A stretch of 64,000 nt of DNA from positions 1-64,000 of the forward strand of contig NZ_JAHHZS010000002.1 in NCBI RefSeq assembly GCF_022606295.1, read 5' to 3'. How positions within the stretch are numbered: the first letter of the stretch is position 1; every line of letters begins with the position of its first letter. The translations under genes were made by a program, and so were the position numbers. Shown here piece by piece: positions 16,751-24,965 of this stretch. A model generated the notes under the pieces. The model did not search any database. It was not told the DNA's origin and saw only the letters and a program-made list of their open reading frames with translations. The stretch comes from Arthrobacter bambusae. GTDB lineage: Bacteria > Actinomycetota > Actinomycetes > Actinomycetales > Micrococcaceae.

Positions 16751-17823
16751 AGGAACCTGTCCAGCAGGCTGGCTTCGGCCATGCGGCTGAGCCCTTCGCG
16801 GACTGTCCGGGCGCGCTGGTCGCCGATGCCATCCACCGTCATGAGGTCGTCGATAGTGGCGGCCATGAGGTACTGGAGTCCGCCGAAATGCTCCACCAAG
16901 CGGTCGGCTACGGCTTTCGGAACCGACTTCAACCCGGACAAGAGGCGGTAGCCGCGCGGCTGCACACCGGCGTCGAGCACGTCCATGCCCCCGGCGAAAC
17001 CGATGATCCCGGCAATCTTGCTGAGGTCAATCAGCTCCGTGGGGCCAAGATCCAAGAGAGCCTGCACGGCGCCGTCGATGTCTTCCGGCGAGGCATTGGT
17101 GCCGGCGTAATCGCGGATGATCACGTCGCTGCCCGGGCCGCGGCCCGTTGTGAGCTCTTCCAACTGCAGTGAGAGCAACCTGCCGTCCTCACCGAGCTCC
17201 AGGACATACTGTGCGATTTCCTCGGCGATGCGCCGGACCATTTCCTGGCGTTGGAGGGTTACAGCAACGTCGCGGACGGTGACCATGGCCTCGATTTCGA
17301 GGGCCGACAGGGCACTGGTGACCTGGTCCAAGCGGGCGCTGTAACGTTCAAGGGTCGCGAGAGCCTGGTTGGCGCGGGCCAGCACCTTCTCGGAACCCTC
17401 GAGGACGTGCCGGAGGCCGTTGACGTAGAGGGCGATGATCTGCATGGACTGGCTGACCGAAATCACCGGCACTCCGGTCTGGATGGCCACACGCTCGGCG
17501 GTCCGGTGACGGGTTCCGGATTCCTGCGTCTCGATGCTGGAGTCCGGCACAAGCTGGACTGCGGCACGAAGGATGTTTCCGGCGTCCTTGTCGCAGATGA
17601 TGGCACCGTCCATCTTCGCGAGCTCACGCAGCCGCGTCGGGGAGAAATCGATGCCGATTTCGAAACCGCCGGAGCAGATGGACTCGATGGTCCGGTCCGT
17701 TCCCAGCACAATCAATGCGCCGGTGCGCCCACGGAGGATGCGTTCCAGGCCGTCGCGCAACGGTGTTCCGGGGGCCACCCTGCCCAGAGTCGCCTTGAGC
17801 GAATCTTCGGGGCTCCGAGCCAT
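16747..17823 (-). CDS. disA: DNA integrity scanning diadenylate cyclase DisA
   Basis: A 358-residue octameric enzyme making cyclic di-AMP from two ATP and sensing branched DNA. The N-terminal DAC domain has the catalytic DGA in MDGAIICD (about residue 75) and RHR in GTRHRTAERVA (about 107-110). The central helical linker covers about 150-290. The C-terminal helix-hairpin-helix (IDDLMTVDGIGDQRARTVREGL) binds DNA junctions. Start ATG 17823 with AAGGGA upstream; the longer frame adds 13 unlikely residues. DisA is commonly next to radA; here radA is on the same strand but more than 4 kb upstream. Confidence 0.96.
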   Translation of the reverse strand: MARSPEDSLKATLGRVAPGTPLRDGLERILRGRTGALIVLGTDRTIESICSGGFEIGIDFSPTRLRELAKMDGAIICDKDAGNILRAAVQLVPDSSIETQESGTRHRTAERVAIQTGVPVISVSQSMQIIALYVNGLRHVLEGSEKVLARANQALATLERYSARLDQVTSALSALEIEAMVTVRDVAVTLQRQEMVRRIAEEIAQYVLELGEDGRLLSLQLEELTTGRGPGSDVIIRDYAGTNASPEDIDGAVQALLDLGPTELIDLSKIAGIIGFAGGMDVLDAGVQPRGYRLLSGLKSVPKAVADRLVEHFGGLQYLMAATIDDLMTVDGIGDQRARTVREGLSRMAEASLLDRFL

Positions 17824-18058
17824 AGGTGTTCCCTTCAAAGGTGCACGCAGGCGCGTCCGCAAGTGTGCCGGTTTTCAGCAATCAGTCGACGGGATCAAAA
17901 TGCCAGGTTTCCCGCAAGCTCAATGATAGAGGTATAGACCGGCAACAACCGCACGGGCAAGCCTTAAAGTGCCCCAAAGAGGGTTATGTGGCGAGGGCTT
18001 CGAAACGCGTTCGACGGCGGACGGCGCACGGCCACTTTGGGCTCGCATCCCGGGGCCC

Positions 18059-18319
18059 TCACGGAGCCGTCCGGAGGCGTGCGAGCCGCTCAAGGTCGCG
18101 TCGTACGCTTTGCAGCGCGGCTTCCCGGGCCGCAGCCCTTCCCGCGTCCGGATGCGACTGCCTCGCGGGAGCGTGGGTTCCGCCTGTGCCGGCGTCCGGG
18201 TGGTGTGCCTGCCGGGGCCGTCTCCTGGCGGCCGTGGAGTTCGCTTCGGCGAACCCGGTGGAGTCCGCCGCGGGGGAGGGTCCGAGGGGATCGTAGAACA
18301 AGTCATTCCCTGGTTTCAT
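18059..18319 (-). CDS. hypothetical small protein upstream of disA
   Basis: An 86-residue frame starting MKPGNDLFYDPLGPSPAADS, with AAAGGA about 12 nt before the ATG and GC3-rich codons. The Ala/Arg-rich C-terminal half (REAALQSVRRDLERLARL) would form a charged amphipathic helix. It reads toward disA with a 235-bp gap (17824-18058) holding no recognisable gene. No family recognised. Another minus-strand frame covers the same bases, so coding status is uncertain. Confidence 0.4.
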   Translation of the reverse strand: MKPGNDLFYDPLGPSPAADSTGFAEANSTAARRRPRQAHHPDAGTGGTHAPARQSHPDAGRAAAREAALQSVRRDLERLARLRTAP

Positions 18320-18654
18320 CGATGCCCTGTTCCTTTCATGCCAAGCCGGCAGCTCGGGTGTCTTCCTGGCGATCGGCTCCAACGCGGGCCGGACATGTCC
18401 ACCATTGACTCAAACTATCGGCGGGTCGTTTCGGTGGTTTGTGCACCTCGTTTCGATCCTGTTAAGCGCCGGCCTTGGACCCTGCCGCCGGCGTGGGCCC
18501 GGCCTGCGATAAACTTGGTGTCTTGGCTGCGCACAAATCGTGCCGCTTCCTGAGCTGGCTCCCGGCCGGCACGGGGCCCGTATCCAGCCTCCAATCCACG
18601 TTCGGCCCGTCATTCCAGTGCGGGCTACGCCCCGATCGCAGCGAAAGTAGCACC
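18320..18654. other. intergenic region upstream of prfC
   Basis: About 335 bp without a convincing gene. It must hold the prfC promoter. TTGGAC (18475-18480) and TAAACT (18510-18515) are promoter-like hexamers but spaced too far apart to pair. I see no clear repeat, terminator or structured RNA. Confidence 0.5.
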
Positions 18655-20268
18655 GTGTCCCAAGAAGTCCTGAGCCCCGCCCGAGTCCAGGAAATTCACC
18701 ATGAGGCCTCCCGGCGTCGGACTTTCGCGGTCATTTCGCACCCTGACGCCGGCAAGTCCACGCTCACGGAAGCCCTCGCACTGCACGCCAAAGTCATCGG
18801 CACCGCGGGTGCGTCGAGCGGCAAGGCTAACCGCAAGGAAACCGTTTCCGACTGGATGCAGATGGAAAAGGACCGCGGCATTTCCATCAGCTCAGCGGCA
18901 TTGCAGTTCTCCTACCGGGACACTGTCATCAACCTGTTGGACACCCCGGGCCACGCCGACTTCTCAGAGGACACCTACCGCGTCCTGGCGGCCGTCGATT
19001 GCGCAGTGATGCTGGTGGACGCCGCCAAGGGCCTGGAAACACAGACCATGAAGCTGTTCGAGGTCTGCAAGCAGCGGAACCTGCCGATCATTACGGTGAT
19101 CAACAAATGGGACCGTCCGGGCCTGGATGCCCTCGCCCTGATGGACGAGATCACCGAGCGCACCGGCCTCCAGCCCATGCCCTTGACGTGGGCCGTGGGC
19201 ATTTCGGGCGACTTCCGCGGAGTCTGGGACCTGCGGAACGACCGCTTCGCGCGGTTCGCACGCAACAACGCCGGCGCCAACATCGCCATCACCGAGTACT
19301 TCACCCCGGAAGAAGCGGCCGAAACCCAGGGCAACAACTGGAGCGACGCCGTCGACGAAGCCGGATTGGTGATCGAATCCAACCTCGAATTCAACGTGGA
19401 GAGCTTCCACGCCGGGACGGCAACCCCCATCCTCTTTAGCTCGGCGGCCCTGAACTTCGGGGTCAAGGAGATCTTGGATGCCTTGGTGGATTTCGCGCCT
19501 CCGGCCGCACCCCGTCCGGATGTCGACGGCGAACCCCGTTCCGTTGATGCTCCTTTCGCCGGGTTCGTCTTCAAGGTCCAGGCCGGCATGAACAAGGCCC
19601 ACCGCGACCACGTCGCATTCATCCGTGTGTGCTCCGGCGTTTTCGAGCGCGGCATGGTGGTCACGCAGACACGCACCGGCAAGTCGTTCGCCACCAAGTA
19701 CGCCCAGCAGGTTTTCGGGCGTGAACGGGAAGTCATCGACGAGGCCTACCCCGGGGACGTCGTGGGTTTGGTGAACGCGTCCTCGCTCCGTGTGGGAGAC
19801 AGCCTGTTCCTGGACGAACCCGTGGAATTCCCCGCCATTCCGCTCTTTGCGCCCGAGCATTTCCAAGTGGCCCGGTCCAAGGACCCCAGCCGTTTCAAGC
19901 AGTTCCGCCGCGGCATCGAACAGCTTGAGCACGAAGGCGTCATCCAGGTGCTCCGTTCCGACGTCCGGGGCGATCAGGCACCCGTGCTCGCCGCAGTCGG
20001 TCCGATGCAGTTCGAGGTGGTGGAAGACCGCATGGCACACGACTTCAACGCACCTATGCGCTTGGAGCGGCTCCCGTACTCGATGGCGAGGATCTCGACG
20101 GCGGACGCCATGCCGACGCTCGCCAACGTCCCGGGCGCTGAGGTGCTGTTGAGGTCCGACGGGGAATACCTCGCGTTGTTCAACGATGTCTGGGCTCTCC
20201 GCCGCATCGAGAAGAACCACCCGAAGCTCACACTGGTCCCGATCGGCACGCACAACCCCGCGAAATAG
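18655..20268 (+). CDS. prfC: peptide chain release factor 3
   Basis: A 537-residue translational GTPase that recycles RF1/RF2 from the ribosome after termination. G1 is SHPDAGKST, switch II is LLDTPGHADFSEDT and G4 is VINKWDRPG. GISISSAALQF follows the MEKDRG switch I. Domains II and III follow (FKVQAGMNKAHRDHVAFIRV, VGPMQFEVVEDRM). GTG 18655 gives the usual length; the open frame upstream is non-coding in character. It is the only standard gene between disA and radA, next to an IS110 element. Confidence 0.96.
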   Translation: MSQEVLSPARVQEIHHEASRRRTFAVISHPDAGKSTLTEALALHAKVIGTAGASSGKANRKETVSDWMQMEKDRGISISSAALQFSYRDTVINLLDTPGHADFSEDTYRVLAAVDCAVMLVDAAKGLETQTMKLFEVCKQRNLPIITVINKWDRPGLDALALMDEITERTGLQPMPLTWAVGISGDFRGVWDLRNDRFARFARNNAGANIAITEYFTPEEAAETQGNNWSDAVDEAGLVIESNLEFNVESFHAGTATPILFSSAALNFGVKEILDALVDFAPPAAPRPDVDGEPRSVDAPFAGFVFKVQAGMNKAHRDHVAFIRVCSGVFERGMVVTQTRTGKSFATKYAQQVFGREREVIDEAYPGDVVGLVNASSLRVGDSLFLDEPVEFPAIPLFAPEHFQVARSKDPSRFKQFRRGIEQLEHEGVIQVLRSDVRGDQAPVLAAVGPMQFEVVEDRMAHDFNAPMRLERLPYSMARISTADAMPTLANVPGAEVLLRSDGEYLALFNDVWALRRIEKNHPKLTLVPIGTHNPAK

Positions 20269-20277
20269 TAATCCACC

Positions 20278-20356
20278 GGACATGCCCCTCGAATCGGTCG
20301 AGGACTGGACATAATGCCGTTATGTCCAGTGCTTGGTTCGAGCAGGGGGCATGTCC
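20278..20356. repeat. nested palindromic element (79 bp)
   Basis: Outer arms GGACATGCCCC (20278-20288) and GGGGCATGTCC (20346-20356), middle TCGAA/TTCGA, and inner arms ACTGGACATAA (20304-20314) and TTATGTCCAGT (20320-20330) with a TGCCG loop. All three stems are perfect. It starts 9 bp after the prfC stop but has no T tract on the plus side. It may be an exported prfC terminator, a dispersed palindrome, or the target structure chosen by the neighbouring IS110 element. Confidence 0.7.
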
Positions 20357-20454
20357 CGTGGGACGTCGAAGCCTGACACTCCGAAGCCAAGCCACCCGCT
20401 AGACGATATGTAGCAGGAGGTGGCCGGCTTAGGCGAAACCCCCGTGGAGCCTCT

Positions 20455-20588
20455 GGACCCTTCTGAAGGCCCATTGTCGCCGGACCGTTTCCGGAGCGTC
20501 CAGCTTTTTGGTCCCCCGTCCCCGATGACGGGTTGTTGGACGCTCCGGATCTTGTTCCGGCGCTGATGGCCCTCTATTAGAAGGGTCC
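20455..20588 (+). ncRNA. candidate IS110 bridge RNA (nested structured leader)
   Basis: Four coaxial stems fit one RNA: GGACCCTTCT (20455-20464) with AGAAGGGTCC (20579-20588); CGCCGGA (20478-20484) with TCCGGCG (20556-20562); CCGGAGCGTCCA (20491-20502) with TGGACGCTCCGG (20537-20548); and CCCGTC (20515-20520) with GACGGG (20527-20532). The internal loops between them (for example CCGTTT opposite ATCTTGT) are in the place of guide loops. It is transcribed in the recombinase direction and lies 5' of it, as for known IS110 bridge RNAs. The function is inferred from family and position. Confidence 0.6.
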
Positions 20589-20606
20589 GGGAAATGTGGT
20601 CCGGGG

Positions 20607-20695
20607 GCTGGAACCTCCTTTTCAAAGCAAGACGTGGGTTGCCTGCCACACTTGGCGAACAGGTAGAGCCACATTTGAAATTTGGAGGTTCCAGC
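20607..20695 (+). promoter_or_regulatory. hairpin sequestering the transposase ribosome-binding site
   Basis: GCTGGAACCTCC (20607-20618) pairs perfectly with GGAGGTTCCAGC (20684-20695), extended inward by TTTCAAA (20620-20626) with TTTGAAA (20674-20680). The 3' strand contains the GGAGG Shine-Dalgarno of the recombinase, whose ATG is at 20697. A competing pairing exists: AAATGTGG (20592-20599) with CCACATTT (20669-20676). Confidence 0.6.
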
Positions 20696-20696
20696 T

Positions 20697-21791
20697 ATGT
20701 TCGAGCGTACAAGCGTCGGCTTGGATGTCCATGCCCGCACCGTTGTCTCATGCGCGTTAGACGCGCAGACCGGCGAAGTCCTTCTGCACCGGATGACTCC
20801 GGATCATGGTGAAATTCTCGCCTGGATTCTCTCCCTGCCATCACCGGTCAGAGTCGTTTACGAGGCAGGACCGACCGGCTTCGGCCTGGCCCGGTTCCTG
20901 CTGGCCTCCGGAATCGAGACAGTGGTCGCGGCACCATCGAAGCTCCAGCGCCCGTCCGGGGACCGGGTAAAAACCGACGCGAAGGATGCACTGCATCTGG
21001 CCCGGCTGCTGAAGCTGGGCGAGGTCACCGGGGTAAGAATTCCATCAGCGGACCAAGAAGCAGCACGGGATCTGGTCCGCTCCCGCGAAGACGTTCGCGG
21101 CGATCTGATGCGTTCCCGGCACCGGATTTCCAAACTGCTGTTGCGCCAAGGCATCGTCTATTCCGGCGGGCAAGCCTGGACTGGCACCCATGAACTCTGG
21201 CTGGCCCGCCAGCGCTTCGACGCACCGGCCCGGCAGCTGACCTACGAGTCCTCCCTTGAGGCGATGCATGAGATCTCAGACCGCCGTGACCGCCTCGACC
21301 AAGCGATCACAGCGATGGCATATGGAAGCGAATACACTCCGGTTGTCCGCGCCCTCCAATGCCTGCGCGGCATCTCCACGCTGACCGCATTTGGACTGGC
21401 CGTGGAGATCGGCGACTGGGACCGGTTCACCGGCTCCACAATCGGCGCTTACCTTGGCCTGGTCCCGACGGAGCATTCTTCCGGACAATCCCGATCGCAG
21501 GGTTCCATCACGAAAACAGGCAACAGCCACGCCCGCCGGCTGCTCGTTGAAGCGGCCTGGCACCACCGCAGGCCATATAACAACCCCTCCCGGCTCATGC
21601 GTTCACGCTGGGAAGAAGCCACCTCCGAAGCACGAACCCGGGGACATGCCGGGAACCGGCGCTTGCACGAACGCTGGCTCAGCTACCTCGAACGCCGCAA
21701 ACGCCCGGTCATCGCCAACGTCGCCATCGCCCGCGAACTCTCCGGCTGGTGCTGGTCCCTGGCCACCGGCACACATCCGGCCAGCCCCTGA
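20697..21791 (+). CDS. IS110-family transposase/recombinase
   Basis: A 364-residue RNA-guided recombinase of the DEDD/serine type. The N-terminal RuvC-like domain has D10 in GLDVHARTV, Glu in VVYEAGPTG and the Asp pair in KTDAKDA. A coiled helical middle follows. The C-terminal Tnp domain (PF02371-like) has CLRGISTLTAFGLAVEIGDW and the likely catalytic Ser in SQGSITKTGN. Full length, no frameshift, so potentially active. ATG 20697 is used with GGAGG 8 nt upstream; an in-frame TTG at 20682 precedes it. Whether it is the IS110 or IS1111 subgroup cannot be settled by eye. Confidence 0.93.
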   Translation: MFERTSVGLDVHARTVVSCALDAQTGEVLLHRMTPDHGEILAWILSLPSPVRVVYEAGPTGFGLARFLLASGIETVVAAPSKLQRPSGDRVKTDAKDALHLARLLKLGEVTGVRIPSADQEAARDLVRSREDVRGDLMRSRHRISKLLLRQGIVYSGGQAWTGTHELWLARQRFDAPARQLTYESSLEAMHEISDRRDRLDQAITAMAYGSEYTPVVRALQCLRGISTLTAFGLAVEIGDWDRFTGSTIGAYLGLVPTEHSSGQSRSQGSITKTGNSHARRLLVEAAWHHRRPYNNPSRLMRSRWEEATSEARTRGHAGNRRLHERWLSYLERRKRPVIANVAIARELSGWCWSLATGTHPASP

Positions 21792-22062
21792 TTTCGACAA
21801 GCACTTGCCAGCCTCATCCAAGGCAGCAAACACCAAATACCCCCCGGGAACGACCAGTTGGACAGTGGTTCCTTGCAGCGCGTGGAGTAAACCCGCGATA
21901 CACCTATGGGCAACCCGAAACGAGGCCACGCCCGTCATTGCTAGACCAGCGGTAACCTCCAGCCGAACACATCGTCCTGCGGTACCCAACCCGCGCATAT
22001 CAGTCTAACCGCGCAGTCGCCAACGACACGCTGACCACACCCAACGGCTCCTCCCGGAGGAA
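21792..22062. other. 3' flank of IS110 and intergenic remainder
   Basis: No gene is supported here. GGAAC (21847) and GTTCC (21868) can close a small hairpin that may belong to the element's right end. The rest up to the radA terminator is ordinary GC-rich sequence with no repeat of the left end that I can see. Confidence 0.4.
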
Positions 22063-22108
22063 CAAAAAAGGAAGCGGTCCCAGGCAACCCAGCCCGCGGA
22101 CCGCTTCC
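22063..22108 (-). terminator. radA rho-independent terminator
   Basis: On the minus strand an 11-bp perfect stem (GGAAGCGGTCC with GGACCGCTTCC, 22098-22108 and 22070-22080) is followed by a run of at least six T (22064-22069 read in reverse). It lies 30 bp after the radA stop. Confidence 0.93.
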
Positions 22109-22137
22109 TCACGCTCTTGACAAATGAGAACTACATA

Positions 22138-23511
22138 TCAGGTGATCAGGAGCTCCAAGGCCTCCGCCAGGTGTGCCACCTCCCGGACCGAGAAACCCTC
22201 GGGGACGGGCCCCGGTCCGTTGGGGCTGGCGGGCACCACCGCGTGGGTGAAACCAAGCCGCTGCGCCTCGTGGATGCGCTGGTTGATCCCCGGAACCGGC
22301 CGGACCTCGCCGGCCAGGCCAACCTCGCCGAAGGCAATCAGCCGCTGCGGCAGAGCTTTGCGCGCCTTTGCCGAGGCCACGGCAAGCGCCACCGCCAGGT
22401 CGGTTGCCGGCTCGCTCAGTTTCACCCCTCCGACAGTGGCCACGTAGGAGTCGTCCTTGTGCAGGATGCAGCCACCCCGCTGTTGGAGCACTGCCAGGAG
22501 CATGGCGACACGCGAGCTGTCCAAGCCGCTCGTCGCCCTGCGCGGCTGCGAGCTGGCACTTTCGGCCAAGAGCGACTGCACCTCGGCCAGCAGCGGGCGC
22601 CGCCCTTCCATGGTCACGGTGATGCAGGTGCCGGACACCGGCTCGCGCGTCCGGGACACAAAAAGGCCGCTCGGATCGGCTAGGCCTTCAATGCCGGTTT
22701 CGTTAAGGTCAAAACAGCCGACGTCGTCCGTGGCGCCGTAGCGGTTCTTGACCGCGCGCAACAAACGCAAGCGGGAATGGCGCTCGCCTTCGAACTGGCA
22801 CACGACGTCCACCAAGTGCTCCAGGAGGCGAGGACCGGCAATGGAGCCGTCCTTGGTCACGTGGCCAACCAGCAGGGTAGTCATGTTGCGTCGCTTTGCG
22901 GCTGCGATGATGGACGCCGCGACCTCCCGGACCTGTGAAACGCCGCCAGCGCTGCCTTCAACGTCGGCGCTGCTGAGTGTCTGCACCGAGTCCACGATCA
23001 GCAGCTTCGGCTCAAGCTTCTCCACTTGCCCCAGCGCCTGTCCGAGGTCCGTTTCCGCGGAGAGATAGAGGGTATGCGCCACCGCGTCGATCCGTTCCGC
23101 ACGGAGCTTGACCTGGGCCGCCGATTCCTCGCCCGTGACGTACAGGACGTCCTGGCCCGTGCGGGCGAACTTCGCCGCGACGTCCAGCAGGAGGGTGGAT
23201 TTCCCGACGCCGGGTTCCCCCGCAAGCAGGATCACCGCGCCCGGAACCAGCCCTCCACCCAGGACGCGGTCCAGTTCGTCGACGCCGGTGGGCAGGAACG
23301 CGGCCGTGGTCCCGTCTACCTCGGCAATCCGGCGGGCCGGCTCCAAAACTGTTGTTGCCGCCGTCGTACGCGCAACTGTGGCGCCGGATTCTTCCACGGT
23401 GCCCCACGCCTGGCATTCACCGCAGCGGCCCACCCACTTGACCGTGGTCCACCCGCATTCGGCACATTTGTACGCGGGTGTCTTTGAGGTGCGTGAGGTC
23501 TTGGAAGCCAT
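22138..23511 (-). CDS. radA: DNA repair protein RadA
   Basis: A 457-residue RecA-like ATPase that promotes branch migration in recombination. The zinc finger CAECGWTTVKWVGRCGEC is at the N terminus, Walker A is GEPGVGKSTLL (about 106), and the RadA-specific KNRYGATDDVG motif lies in the middle. A C-terminal Lon-protease-like domain ends the protein (GGVKLSEPATDLAVALAVAS, GEVGLAGEVRPV). Usually adjacent to disA; here prfC and an IS110 lie between them. It has its own terminator, so it is not co-transcribed with disA. Confidence 0.96.
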   Translation of the reverse strand: MASKTSRTSKTPAYKCAECGWTTVKWVGRCGECQAWGTVEESGATVARTTAATTVLEPARRIAEVDGTTAAFLPTGVDELDRVLGGGLVPGAVILLAGEPGVGKSTLLLDVAAKFARTGQDVLYVTGEESAAQVKLRAERIDAVAHTLYLSAETDLGQALGQVEKLEPKLLIVDSVQTLSSADVEGSAGGVSQVREVAASIIAAAKRRNMTTLLVGHVTKDGSIAGPRLLEHLVDVVCQFEGERHSRLRLLRAVKNRYGATDDVGCFDLNETGIEGLADPSGLFVSRTREPVSGTCITVTMEGRRPLLAEVQSLLAESASSQPRRATSGLDSSRVAMLLAVLQQRGGCILHKDDSYVATVGGVKLSEPATDLAVALAVASAKARKALPQRLIAFGEVGLAGEVRPVPGINQRIHEAQRLGFTHAVVPASPNGPGPVPEGFSVREVAHLAEALELLIT

Positions 23512-23552
23512 GCGTACAAGGCTAGTGGAGGGGTAGGACAGTCAGGCACGCC

Positions 23553-24683
23553 TCACTGCAAGGGAGGAAGCACGTCCCTTGCTTCCCGGGGATCCATGCC
23601 CGCGGCTTCGAGCAGGTCCACCATCAGCGGGCGGAAGAGCATCACCACTGTTTCGCCCTCGAGCTTCTGCACATGCAGGATCTTGGGGTGCAGCCGGGTG
23701 GCAATGTCGGCCAAGTCCTGCCGCGCGCCGCGTAGGTGGGCGCGGCGGGCGCCGTCGTGCACTTCCGCGAGGCCGAGCGACAATTCCTCGACGGCGGCAG
23801 AAGTGTCCTGCAGGACCTCGGAAATGCTGTCCGTCGCCTCGTCCGTCAATGCTGCATGGTTGATGGCGCTCGTGAGTCTCCGTGCGAACACCCGGCCGTT
23901 GCGGAGGGCGAGGTCGATGGAATCCAGCGATTCCTCCAGCATGGTCAATTCGTCGCGGTGCCGCCGGTACGCCGGGGCGAGCGTCGCCACCTCACCCGAG
24001 GCTTTGAGGGATTGGCGCATCCGGTCCACGAGGGGCTGGCAATTCCGGCCACGGATGAGCGCATGCCAGGCCTGGGTCGAATCGCTGTTGATCAATGCGT
24101 CGGCACACTCACGGAGGACCTCCGAGAGTTCGTGGAGGAGTTTGCGGACGTCCTGGCGCGGCTCCCGTCGCGGGTCCTTCGGTACCAGCATGGTGACGAG
24201 CAGCGCGAAAACCCCGCCCACCACGGCGTCGATGCTGCGGGTGAAAGGCCCCCCGGCCGGCGCGGGCAGCAAGACCACGAGGAGCGATTGCAGGCCAAGT
24301 TGGGTGGTGAAGATGGTGCCGCTGTCCAGGAACCGGGCCAGCAGGATGGAGAAGAGGAGCACGACGGCGGCTTGCCAGATCCCCGAACCCAGCCAGTGGA
24401 GCAGCAGATCGCCGATGACGATCCCGAGGGTGCAGCCAAGCCCGACCTCCACGACCCGGCGAAGCCGCGGATCCCGCGAGAAGCCGAGCGCGATCAGCGA
24501 CGAAGTTGCGGCGAAAAGGGGTCCTGTATGCCCCAGGATGTATTCGGCGAACGCGTAGGCGCCCACCGCGCAGACGGTCATCTGGACGGCCGGAACCAGG
24601 GAGTTCCTGCTGCGGACGAAGCCGGTGCGCAGCCGCGCCCGCAGGAATTTCTTGCTTGTTGAAAGTCCTTGTGGGGCGGTCAT
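23553..24683 (-). CDS. FUSC-family (aromatic-acid-exporter-like) membrane protein
   Basis: 376 residues. The N-terminal half has about six hydrophobic segments (VQMTVCAVGAYAFAEYIL, VVEVGLGCTLGIVIGDLLL, WQAAVVLLFSILLARF, SLLVVLLPAPAGG, AVVGGVFALLVTMLV) typical of the FUSC/ArAE N-terminal module. The C-terminal half is a long soluble helical region. Probable inner-membrane efflux component; substrate unknown. Divergent from the pst operon, with 282 bp between the starts. Confidence 0.75.
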   Translation of the reverse strand: MTAPQGLSTSKKFLRARLRTGFVRSRNSLVPAVQMTVCAVGAYAFAEYILGHTGPLFAATSSLIALGFSRDPRLRRVVEVGLGCTLGIVIGDLLLHWLGSGIWQAAVVLLFSILLARFLDSGTIFTTQLGLQSLLVVLLPAPAGGPFTRSIDAVVGGVFALLVTMLVPKDPRREPRQDVRKLLHELSEVLRECADALINSDSTQAWHALIRGRNCQPLVDRMRQSLKASGEVATLAPAYRRHRDELTMLEESLDSIDLALRNGRVFARRLTSAINHAALTDEATDSISEVLQDTSAAVEELSLGLAEVHDGARRAHLRGARQDLADIATRLHPKILHVQKLEGETVVMLFRPLMVDLLEAAGMDPREARDVLPPLQ

Positions 24684-24819
24684 GGCTCAAGTCTATTCAG
24701 GAGCGGCGTGCGGGGTGCGGCACGCCGTGGGAGCCGGAAAGTGAGGGGCGTCACTTAATCCCTCACGGCGTGCCAAGCGCAAGGGCGACGCTGCACTTGT
24801 AAGCCAATGGTCCACAGCC

Positions 24820-24863
24820 GTTCATCTGCCGTTCACTTTGGACCGCCGATCCCGTTACCTGCG
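24820..24863 (+). promoter_or_regulatory. PHO-box-like direct repeats upstream of pstS
   Basis: GTTCATCTGCC (24820-24830) and GTTCACTTTGG (24831-24841) are adjacent 11-nt direct repeats. After one 11-nt interval a diverged unit CGTTACCTGCG (24853-24863) follows. This matches the 11-nt GTTCAYYY-type PHO box bound by PhoP in Streptomyces. It lies about 130 bp before pstS. The interval 24684-24965 holds no gene. Confidence 0.65.
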
Positions 24864-24965
24864 GCTCATACCGTCAATAAAGGTACAAACTCGTACGCAA
24901 ATCTTTCGTATGCCGACTTTCTCCCTCGGTACGCATCAGAGAATCCCTGGAAGGGGTACATCCCA

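Larger units (their letters stand above)
20400..21880 (+). mobile_element. IS110-family insertion sequence (ends not defined)
   Basis: A complete recombinase gene with a structured non-coding leader on its 5' side and a short 3' region. IS110 elements lack conventional terminal inverted repeats and target-site duplications, so the limits given are approximate. It lies between prfC and the radA terminator. Confidence 0.6.

Noticed and set aside
17920..18306. Minus-strand frame of about 128 codons upstream of disA
   Set aside because: Pro/Arg-rich translation without motifs; the alternative 86-codon frame over the same DNA has a better start and codon pattern.
18964..20283. Long minus-strand frame opposite prfC
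   Set aside because: Shadow frame of prfC; no start signal and the translation has no family features.
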